A DNA stretch of 38,144 nt from Planctomycetota bacterium. GTDB lineage: Bacteria; Planctomycetota; UBA1135; UBA2386. The first letter of the stretch is position 1. Each line of letters begins with the position of its first letter. The notes below the pieces were generated by a model. The model saw only the letters and a program-made list of their open reading frames with translations. It was not told where the DNA came from and did not search any database. This document shows positions 6,353 to 13,547 of the stretch, piece by piece. A program made the position numbers and the translations under genes. The stretch is from positions 1 to 38,144 of the forward strand of contig JADZDL010000077.1 of NCBI GenBank assembly GCA_020851075.1. Reading direction: 5' to 3'.

Positions 6353-7555
6353 GTGACTTCCCTGCCGCGCACGATCCTGCACGCCGACATGGACGCGTTC
6401 TACGCGGCCATCGAGCAGCGCGATCGACCCGAACTGCGGGGCAAGCCCGTGATCGTCGGCGGCTCGGGGCCGCGGCAGGTCGTCAGCACGTGCAGTTACG
6501 AAGCGCGCAAGTTTGGGGTGCACTCGGCGATGCCTGGAGTGCGCGCGAAGCAGCTGTGCCCGCAGGGCATCTTTGTCACGCCGCGCATGGAGCACTACGC
6601 CGCGGTTGGTGCGCAGGTGCGCGAGATCTTCGAGCGTTATACGGACCTCGTCGAGCCGCTGTCGCTGGACGAAGCGTTCCTCGACGTGACCGGCAGCCGC
6701 GCGCTGTTTGGTGAAGGCGAAGCGATCGGCCGCGCGATCAAGCGGGACGTGTTTGCGGAGACGCAGTTGCGGGTGTCGGTCGGTGTGGCTTCGTCGAAGT
6801 ACGTGGCCAAGGTGGCCAGTGACCTGCGCAAACCCGATGCGCTCGTGGTGGTGCCGCCGGGCGAAGAACGGGCCTTCCTGGCGCCGTTGCCGGTGTCGCG
6901 TTTGTGGGGCGTAGGGCCTGCGACGCAGCAACAACTCGAGCGCGCCGGGCTGCGCACGATCGCCGACGTGCAGTCGCGTTCGCTGCCGCAACTCGTGCAG
7001 GCGTTTGGCGAGAACCTCGGTGAGCATCTGCACGTGCTCGCCAACGGGCTCGATGCGCGGCAGGTCGAGCCGCAGCGCGAAGCGAAGTCGATTGGCCACG
7101 AATTGACGTTTGCCGAGGATCTGCGCACGAACGAGCAGGTGCGGGAAGTGCTGCTGCAGCTCAGTGAGATGGTCGGGCGGCGCCTGCGGCGCGAAGGGGT
7201 GCGCGCGTCCGTCGTGCGGCTCAAGCTGCGGCATCCGGACTTCACGACGTTGTCACGGCAGCGCAAGGTGCCGGCGACCGCCGACGATCTGGAGTTCTAC
7301 CGCGTCGCCTGCGAACTGCTCGCCGCGTGCTGGTCGGGGCGGCCCGGCGTGCGACTGCTGGGCGTCACCGGCGCCGGGCTCGTCGAAGGGGCGGCACCCG
7401 TGCAGGGTGGGCTGTTTGCGCAGGCGCCCAAGAAACGCGATCAGCTGCTGAAGGCCATGGACGCGATTCGCGATCGCCACGGTGAGAGTGCGGTGCGGCA
7501 CGGCGGCGAACGGCGCGATACGAATGCGTGGGGGCCGGCAGCCGAAGACGCCTAG
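6353..7555 (+). CDS. dinB: DNA polymerase IV (Y-family translesion polymerase)
   Basis: A 400-residue cytosolic polymerase that copies past damaged bases. Palm-domain motifs are intact: ILHADMDAFYAAIEQRD (catalytic Asp12; Tyr17 in the steric-gate position), STCSYEARKFGV, and LSLDEAFLDVTGS with the second Asp/Glu pair. The SVGVASSKYVAKVASDLRKPD block follows, then the thumb's helix-hairpin-helix (LWGVGPATQQQLERAGL), and the little-finger domain starts near EAKSIGHELTF. Length and order are normal for DinB. The GTG at 6353 is chosen over an ATG at 6275 because it starts directly before the family's N-terminus, has TAACCT seven bases upstream, and avoids overlap with the DUF3465 gene. It lacks an obvious beta-clamp motif at the very C-terminus, which ends GPAAEDA. 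Confidence 0.95.
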   Translation: MTSLPRTILHADMDAFYAAIEQRDRPELRGKPVIVGGSGPRQVVSTCSYEARKFGVHSAMPGVRAKQLCPQGIFVTPRMEHYAAVGAQVREIFERYTDLVEPLSLDEAFLDVTGSRALFGEGEAIGRAIKRDVFAETQLRVSVGVASSKYVAKVASDLRKPDALVVVPPGEERAFLAPLPVSRLWGVGPATQQQLERAGLRTIADVQSRSLPQLVQAFGENLGEHLHVLANGLDARQVEPQREAKSIGHELTFAEDLRTNEQVREVLLQLSEMVGRRLRREGVRASVVRLKLRHPDFTTLSRQRKVPATADDLEFYRVACELLAACWSGRPGVRLLGVTGAGLVEGAAPVQGGLFAQAPKKRDQLLKAMDAIRDRHGESAVRHGGERRDTNAWGPAAEDA

Positions 7556-7576
7556 TAGCCGCGTTGGCGGCGGTGC

Positions 7577-8404
7577 TCAGACCGCGTAACCGAACTGCAA
7601 CAGCACGCTCTCGAGCCCCGAGTTGCACGCGGCCTGCTGCTCCGGCGTCATGTCCTGCCGCCAACGGCCGATGCTCGCGGTGGGGGATTCGCTCGTACCG
7701 TGCCTGGTGAACAGTTTCTGGGCGGCGCCTTGCAGGAACGTGTTCTCCTCCGGCGTGATGGAGAGGCCGAGGAACGAGAAGATCTCCCGACTGCGAGTCT
7801 CGACGTCGGTGATGAGGTCTTCGTAGCGCACGAGCAGGTTTCGCTGGTTCTTCAGCATCGCCGTCGTGTCGCGCAGGAACGTGTTCATGTGGTCAACGCG
7901 GACCTGGAACGTCGCCTGCTCCCACGCCGCGCGCTGCTTGTTCTGGAACGCGAACGTCGACGCGATCATGTCGCGCGGGTCGCGCACGAGCTGCAGGAAG
8001 GTCGCGCCGGGGAAACGTTCGATCGCAAACGCGAGGTCGTTGCACGACATCACCTTGTCGCCGTAGTAGTCGTGGCCGTCCAGCCCTGCTGCGCCCGGCC
8101 CTGCTTTGCCCGGCCCCGCGATGCGGCGGAAGAACTCGTGCACGAACGGCTCCAGCGTGGTCAAGAACGACAGCGCGAAGTCGCGGGTGTAACGCTCGGG
8201 CAGGATGCCGGGCGTGCGGAAGCCCTCGCCGTCGTCAACCCACTGGCTCGAAGGCGTGCTGGACAGCAGGAACGCCTTGCGCAGGAAGGTGATCCAGGCC
8301 GCTTCATTGCTCATCGCAATGCGCGGGTGGCTGTCCAGCAGGGCGACCATGAAGGTCGAACCTGAGCGAGGCGGGCAGACGACGAAGAGCGGGCGCGGAC
8401 TCAC
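7577..8404 (-). CDS. PAPS-dependent sulfotransferase family protein
   Basis: A 275-residue protein of the sulfotransferase superfamily, expected to move sulfate from PAPS to an unknown acceptor (sugar, lipid or protein). The 5'-phosphosulfate loop is CPPRSGSTFM (residues 10-19), and the 3'-phosphate motif is seen at LVRDPRDMIASTFAF near residue 140; LLVRYEDLITD and IGRWRQDMTPEQ are also typical. A small Gly/Pro insert (GPGKAGPGAAG) comes from a 15-bp tandem repeat (8084-8113). The start is GTG at 8404; no better in-frame start exists. A GC-rich hairpin lies 14 bp upstream. It converges with dinB, with 21 bp between stops. Substrate unknown. Confidence 0.85.
   Translation of the reverse strand: MSPRPLFVVCPPRSGSTFMVALLDSHPRIAMSNEAAWITFLRKAFLLSSTPSSQWVDDGEGFRTPGILPERYTRDFALSFLTTLEPFVHEFFRRIAGPGKAGPGAAGLDGHDYYGDKVMSCNDLAFAIERFPGATFLQLVRDPRDMIASTFAFQNKQRAAWEQATFQVRVDHMNTFLRDTTAMLKNQRNLLVRYEDLITDVETRSREIFSFLGLSITPEENTFLQGAAQKLFTRHGTSESPTASIGRWRQDMTPEQQAACNSGLESVLLQFGYAV
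8084..8113. repeat. 15-bp tandem repeat inside the sulfotransferase gene
   Basis: Two 15-bp units (8084-8098, 8099-8113) differing at two bases encode the Gly/Pro-rich insert. The repeat keeps the reading frame. Confidence 0.7.
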
Positions 8405-8418
8405 TGGATCTTGCGGGT

Positions 8419-8445
8419 GGCGCCGCGCGCAGGCATCGCGGCGCC
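8419..8445. terminator. GC-rich hairpin between propeller gene and sulfotransferase gene
   Basis: A perfect 9-bp stem (8419-8427 with 8437-8445) and a 9-nt loop sit between the stop of the propeller gene (8468) and the sulfotransferase GTG (8404). There is no T-run on either side. It could end the upstream transcript or affect the start of the next gene. Confidence 0.4.
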
Positions 8446-8467
8446 GTGGTGGTAGGGGCGCAATACC

Positions 8468-10981
8468 CTACAACGTGCCGACGGTAAGGGTAGTGCCGTT
8501 CGAACTCGCGAGGCTCGTGATTGCGAACGCACCGTTCACTTCGGCGACGAGCATCTGCTGGTGCAGCTTCGTTCCCGCGAGTGCCGGGTCGTTGGGTAGC
8601 TGGAACGCAGACTCGATGGTGCCGAGCGTTGGCGTGCGCAGCGTCACCGCCAGCGGCTGCAGGAGCAGCTGGCAGTTGGGGCCGGCGGCGGGGTGCAGGC
8701 TCGACAATGGGGACTGGGTTGGCGACACGCCAAACAGGTCGAGGCCGATGCCGGTGGGGCTCACGCCGTAGCAGGTAGAGCGATAGGTCGAACCGATCCA
8801 CGGCCGGCTCGAAGCTTCGAGGGCGAGGGTGCCGGCGGTGCCTTCGCAGCCAGTGCCGTAGACGTCGTTTGCGGCGGCGCAGTTGCTGCGCAGCAGCGCG
8901 AAGTGCGCTGACGGGGTCGGGCCAGCCATCGAGAAGTTGCCGCCCGCGTAGACATCGCCGTCGGGCAGTTGGGCGAGCGTGTTGACCGGGCCGTCGGTGC
9001 CGCCGTTCTCCGCGGTCCAGTGCGAACCGTCCCAGCGCGCGATGTTGTGGGCCGGGTAACCGTCGGCGTAGGCGAAGTCGCCGCCGGCCAGGAGGTCGCC
9101 GTTGGGCAGCACGAGCAGCGAACGCACCGAGGCGCCCGGGTTGCCGGCGAGGCCCGCACCGAGCGGTTCCCAGCCGGTGCCGTTCCAGCGCGCGATGAGG
9201 TTGAGCGGGCGCAGGCCATCGGAGAGGAACTCGCCCGCGGCGATGAGGTCGCCGTTTGGCAGTTGGGCGAGCGCGCGCACGGGGCCGTCGACGCCTTGGG
9301 CGAACGGTTGCCACGCAGTGCCGTCCCAGCGCGCGATGCGCGAGACCGGGGTCGTGCCCGAAGCGAGGAAGTCACCACCGGCGATGAGGTCGCCGTTGCG
9401 GAGGCGCAGCAGGGTGCGCACGGAGCCATCCAATGTCTGGCCGTAGGTGACCCACGCCGTGCCACTCCAGTGGCCCACGAAGCTCGCGAATCCGGGCGTC
9501 CCGATGGTGGGGCGGCCATTCTCGACGAGCATGCAGTTCACCGTTTGCACGCCCATGCCGACTGGTACCCAGCCGCCAGGCGTCTGTCGTGCAATCGCGG
9601 CTCCAACATTCCAGGTGTTGGTGCTCCCCCCGACCCAGAGGTCGCCGTTGGTATCGAGGGCCGCGCAGTTGGTGCTGGACCACTGGCCCGGCAGCGGATT
9701 TGTGTAGGTCGTGAGTGGCCACCACGCATCGGCCGAACGCAGTGCGAGGGTGCGCAGCAGCCGGCCGGGAGCGCGCGTGAAGGTCCCCCTGGCGAAGAGG
9801 TCGCCGTTCGGCAGGGCCAACAACTCCGTCACTTCGGCGTCGAAGCCGCGGCCCAGTGCATGCCACGTCTGGCCGTCCCACCTCGCGATGCCGCACACCG
9901 CGTTGCCGCCTTGCGTGTCGAGGTTGCCGACGACGAGCAGATCGCCGTTGGGCAGGAACGTCATCTGGCCGATGGTGCCGATGCCCGGCGCAAAAGATTG
10001 CCACTGCGAACCCGTCCACAGGGCCACGCCGAGGATGGGGACCAGGTTGACGGAGGTGACGCTCGCGGCCAGCAAGGCGCCGCCCGGCATCGGCAGCAGC
10101 GCTACCGGGGCGCCATCAAAGGTCGTATCCATCGCCGACCAGGAGCTGCCATCCCAGCGCGCGATGCGCGGGGCATACACCCCGCCCGCGCTGTTGAAGA
10201 AGCCCTGCGCAACGACGTCGCCGTTGTCGAGGACCGCGATGGCCTGGGTATACGAGTAGTTGGAGCCGAGGCCCGTGCCGTAGTGGAGCCAATTGGTGCC
10301 GTTCCACTCGGCGATGTTGGCAAAGCCGTTCTGGCCGATCGGCGCAAACTGGCCGCCGACGATGAGGTTGCCGTTGGGGCGCACGGCGAGGCACTGCACG
10401 TCGCCAGCGAACGCACCGTACGCGTGCCATTGGCTGCCGTCCCAGCGCGCGAGGCCGTTGGCGCTGATGCCACCGATGGTCTGGAACGAGCCGCCGACGA
10501 CGAGATCGCCGTTGGGCATCACGAGCAGCCTGGCGATGCGGGCGTAGTTGCCGGTGACGTTGCCGGCTGGCGCGGTCCACTGGCTGCCGTCCCAGATGGC
10601 GAGGCGGGGCAGGGCGATGCCGTCGATTGCCGTGAACGTGCCGCAGAGCGCCAGGTTGCCGTTCTGGAGCACGGTGAGGCTCAAAACCAGGCCGTCGGGT
10701 CGCCCTGGGGGCTGGCGCCAGGTTTCGCTCGACGGATCGAACATGACGAGGTTGGTGGCCTCGAGGCTCGGCATCGTGAACGAACCACCGAGAACGAGCT
10801 GGCTCGTCTGTGGGCCTGACCCGTCGGGATCCCACCAACACGAGGTGCCCATGCCGGTGCCGCCGTACGGGCCCGGCGCGATCTCACCCGCCTTCCAGCC
10901 GGTGATGCACTGTGCGGAGAGCGCGACGGATGCGAAGCAGGCCGTGAACGAGGCGATTGCCCAATGCGTGAGGTAGTTCAT
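8468..10981 (-). CDS. Secreted kelch/delta-60-like beta-propeller protein (paralogue 2)
   Basis: An 837-residue exported protein. A signal peptide (MNYLTHWAIASFTACFASVALSAQ) is followed by about 14 repeats of roughly 50 residues, each with the pattern L-P-N-G-D-L-x-x-G-G-x-F then I-A-R-W-[ND]-G-x-x-W. Such repeats fold as beta-propeller blades; they resemble kelch and delta-60 repeats without matching either exactly. The last ~125 residues, from VYGTGCEGTAG to the end (SSNGTTLTVGTL), form the C-terminal module shared with other secreted proteins here. The ATG at 10981 starts the signal peptide; the open frame upstream is non-coding overlap with the neighbour. Its upstream paralogue ends only 11 bp before this start, so the two are probably one transcript. 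No catalytic motif seen; binding or adhesion is a guess. Confidence 0.85.
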   Translation of the reverse strand: MNYLTHWAIASFTACFASVALSAQCITGWKAGEIAPGPYGGTGMGTSCWWDPDGSGPQTSQLVLGGSFTMPSLEATNLVMFDPSSETWRQPPGRPDGLVLSLTVLQNGNLALCGTFTAIDGIALPRLAIWDGSQWTAPAGNVTGNYARIARLLVMPNGDLVVGGSFQTIGGISANGLARWDGSQWHAYGAFAGDVQCLAVRPNGNLIVGGQFAPIGQNGFANIAEWNGTNWLHYGTGLGSNYSYTQAIAVLDNGDVVAQGFFNSAGGVYAPRIARWDGSSWSAMDTTFDGAPVALLPMPGGALLAASVTSVNLVPILGVALWTGSQWQSFAPGIGTIGQMTFLPNGDLLVVGNLDTQGGNAVCGIARWDGQTWHALGRGFDAEVTELLALPNGDLFARGTFTRAPGRLLRTLALRSADAWWPLTTYTNPLPGQWSSTNCAALDTNGDLWVGGSTNTWNVGAAIARQTPGGWVPVGMGVQTVNCMLVENGRPTIGTPGFASFVGHWSGTAWVTYGQTLDGSVRTLLRLRNGDLIAGGDFLASGTTPVSRIARWDGTAWQPFAQGVDGPVRALAQLPNGDLIAAGEFLSDGLRPLNLIARWNGTGWEPLGAGLAGNPGASVRSLLVLPNGDLLAGGDFAYADGYPAHNIARWDGSHWTAENGGTDGPVNTLAQLPDGDVYAGGNFSMAGPTPSAHFALLRSNCAAANDVYGTGCEGTAGTLALEASSRPWIGSTYRSTCYGVSPTGIGLDLFGVSPTQSPLSSLHPAAGPNCQLLLQPLAVTLRTPTLGTIESAFQLPNDPALAGTKLHQQMLVAEVNGAFAITSLASSNGTTLTVGTL

Positions 10982-10992
10982 CGGGGTGGGGT

Positions 10993-13491
10993 TCAGAAGG
11001 AGCCGATGGTGAGGGTTAGCGCGTTCGAGTTGCTCAGGGTCTGGAGTCCCGAAGCGGCGAACTCGCCGACGAGGAGCTGGGCATGCAGTTGCAGTCCGAC
11101 CACGCTGGGGTCGGACGGGATGGGGAACGACCAGCCGACCTGGGCATTCGTGGCGGGCAGCAGCACGACGGATTCGCCGCTCGTCTGCAGGGTGCACTGT
11201 GGTCCGGCGGCCGGATGCAGGCTCGCCAGGGGCAGGGACTGGGCCGCGAACCCGAGCAGGCCGAGCGTGAGCGCGCCGGGCGGCAGGTTGTTGGCGAGCA
11301 GTGCGCATGGGCTGCCGGTCCAGGGCAGCTGGGTGGCGAGCAGCGGCGTCTGGCCGAGGCTGCTCGGGCAACCGCTGCCGGCGATCGTGGCGGTGGCGGG
11401 GCAGCTGGTTGCCAGGATCGCGAGGCGCGACGACACGCCGTTGCCGGCGAGGCGGAACGCGCCGCCGACGAGCAGTTCGCCGTTGGTGAGCACGGCCAAT
11501 GCCGACGCGGTGCTGTCGACGCCGAGGCCGAGGTTCTGCCAGGTGCTGCCGTTCCAGCGCGCGATGTTGGCCGCGGCGATGCCATCGACGGTCGTGAAGG
11601 TGCCCGCCGCGACGAGGTCGCCGCTCGGCAGGTTGGTGATCGCATTGACCGACCCATCGATGCCCGCGCCCACGATGGTCCAGTTGGTGCCGTCCCACAA
11701 AGAAATGAGGTCCAGGCTGTAGCCGAGGGTGTGACCCGCGGCGGCGATCGTGCCGTCGGGCCGCAGCACCAGACTGCGCACGTCGAACGGCACGCCGCTG
11801 CCGAGGCTCGACCAGCTGCTGCCATTCCAGCGCGCGATATTGGCCGCGGGGAGGCCACCGGCGGTCGAGAACTGGCCGCCGGCGATGAGGTCGCCATTGG
11901 GCAGCGCCAGCAGCGCCGAGCACGAGAAGTTGAGGCCGAGGCCTAGGGCGGTCCAATTCGAGCCGTTCCAGCGCGCGATGCGCGACGCGGGCACACCCCC
12001 GGCGGTCGTGAAATCACCGCCCGCGATGAGGTCGCCGTTGGGCAGTTCGGCGATCGCGTTCACGCTGTAGTTGCAGCCGCTGCCGACCGGGCTCCACTGC
12101 GTGCCGTTCCACTGCGCGATGCGGCGCGCGGTGATGCCGCCGGCGAGCAGGAAGTCGCCCGCGGCGATGAGGTTGCCAGAGCGCCGCGTCTGCAGCGCGT
12201 GCACGGCACCGGCAATGCCACTGCCCAGCGGCGACCACGTGCTGCCGTCGAAGTGGGCGATGCGATTGCAGGGCACGCTGCCCTGCATGGTGAAGTCCCC
12301 GGCGGCGAAGTAACCACCGTCGGCCGTCGGACTGACGCAGGTCACCGGCCCGTCGACCGCGGGTTGCAGCGGTTGCCACGCGGTACCGTTCCACCTGGCG
12401 ACATTGTCGACGACGCGGTCGCCGGCCAGCTTGAAGGACCCGGCGGCGAGCAGTTCGCCGGAAGGCAGGTTGAGCACGCTGGCGACTTCGCCAGAACAGC
12501 CGCCGTTGAGGCTGGTCCAGCCAGCGGACGTGAGCAACGCGACGTTCTGGCGCGGTTGGCCATAAACGAGCGGGAACGTGCCACCGATCGCGAGGTCGCC
12601 GTTGGGGCGCAGCGCGATGGACAGGATCTGGCCATAGATCGTGCTGCCGACGCCGGACCACGTGGTGCCGTTCCAGCGTTGGATGCCGTAGCTGCTGCCT
12701 GCGATCAGGTCGCCATTGGGCATGAGCAGGAGCGAACGGATGTCGTTGATGCCGTTTGGCGGGAACGTCTGCCACGCGACCCCATTCCAGCGGGCCAGGC
12801 CACTTGCCGGGTTACCGCCGACGCTGGTGAAGTCGCCGCCGACGACGAAATCCCCATTTGCCAGTTCGACGACGCTGCTGATCTCGCCGGATGGCCCCTG
12901 ATTGGCGGGGCTGATGGCGTTCCACGTCGTGCCATTCCAGCGGGAGATCCCGGCACCGGACGCCGAGTAGAAGCTGCCGCCGGCGAGGATATCGCCGTTG
13001 GCCAGCGCCGTGATCGCGCTGACCCGGCCCGACAAGCCGGCGGCCAGCGGGCTCCATACGGTGCCGTTGAAGCTGGCGATGTTGCGCGCCGTTACGCCGT
13101 CGATGACGCTGAACAAGCCGCCGACGAGCAGTTCGCCGTTGGCTTGCGGCGACAGTGCGGTGACGCTGCCGGTGACCGAAGCGAGTTTGGTCCAGACGTT
13201 GGTGGTCGGGTCGAACGTCACGAGGCTGGTTGCCTGGATGTTGCCAGCCGCGCGGAAATTGCCCGCCAGCACGACGACGGGGCCGCCGGGGCCGGGGCCA
13301 TCCGGATCCCACAAACAGGCCGTGCGGACGGTGAGGGTTGCCGTCGTGCCGAGCACGCCGAGAACGGGTGCGCCAGGTCGCCAGTCCGGCGCGCATTGGG
13401 CGACCAGTGGTGCGGTTCCGGTGAGGACTGCAACGGCGGCGAGGATCGCGGCGCAGAATCGCGGGGACACGTGGAGGACGGGCGATGCCAT
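10993..13491 (-). CDS. Secreted kelch/delta-60-like beta-propeller protein (paralogue 1)
   Basis: An 832-residue exported protein with the same plan as the gene 11 bp downstream: a signal peptide (about residues 1-31, ending GTAPLVAQC), a lead segment with LWDPDGPGPGG also found in the paralogue, about 13-14 blades of the NGDLIAGGDF / IARWNGSNWTAL type, and a C-terminal module beginning near AGSGCPSSLG and ending NSNALTLTIGSF. One blade (near QRWNGTTW) is shortened. The two proteins must come from a tandem gene duplication followed by wide divergence. The ATG at 13491 begins the signal peptide, with a weak AGG upstream. Function unknown. Confidence 0.85.
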   Translation of the reverse strand: MASPVLHVSPRFCAAILAAVAVLTGTAPLVAQCAPDWRPGAPVLGVLGTTATLTVRTACLWDPDGPGPGGPVVVLAGNFRAAGNIQATSLVTFDPTTNVWTKLASVTGSVTALSPQANGELLVGGLFSVIDGVTARNIASFNGTVWSPLAAGLSGRVSAITALANGDILAGGSFYSASGAGISRWNGTTWNAISPANQGPSGEISSVVELANGDFVVGGDFTSVGGNPASGLARWNGVAWQTFPPNGINDIRSLLLMPNGDLIAGSSYGIQRWNGTTWSGVGSTIYGQILSIALRPNGDLAIGGTFPLVYGQPRQNVALLTSAGWTSLNGGCSGEVASVLNLPSGELLAAGSFKLAGDRVVDNVARWNGTAWQPLQPAVDGPVTCVSPTADGGYFAAGDFTMQGSVPCNRIAHFDGSTWSPLGSGIAGAVHALQTRRSGNLIAAGDFLLAGGITARRIAQWNGTQWSPVGSGCNYSVNAIAELPNGDLIAGGDFTTAGGVPASRIARWNGSNWTALGLGLNFSCSALLALPNGDLIAGGQFSTAGGLPAANIARWNGSSWSSLGSGVPFDVRSLVLRPDGTIAAAGHTLGYSLDLISLWDGTNWTIVGAGIDGSVNAITNLPSGDLVAAGTFTTVDGIAAANIARWNGSTWQNLGLGVDSTASALAVLTNGELLVGGAFRLAGNGVSSRLAILATSCPATATIAGSGCPSSLGQTPLLATQLPWTGSPCALLANNLPPGALTLGLLGFAAQSLPLASLHPAAGPQCTLQTSGESVVLLPATNAQVGWSFPIPSDPSVVGLQLHAQLLVGEFAASGLQTLSNSNALTLTIGSF

Positions 13492-13547
13492 GGAGACCTG
13501 CTGGGGTTCTGGGTTCAGTGTGCGTTGGTCACTGGTCGACGCGAAGT

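Noticed and set aside
8969..10819. Long open frame (about 616 codons) antisense to the propeller gene
   Set aside because: It is rich in Arg, Ala, Val and Asp with no motif or signal; long antisense frames are expected opposite repetitive, very GC-rich genes.
10982..11956. N-terminal extension of the second propeller gene upstream of 10981
   Set aside because: It overlaps the coding sequence of the upstream paralogue and ends just before a perfect signal peptide.
8900..13300. Regularly recurring short sequences resembling a CRISPR array
   Set aside because: The repeats vary, are in frame, and encode propeller blades; spacers are coding and not unique.
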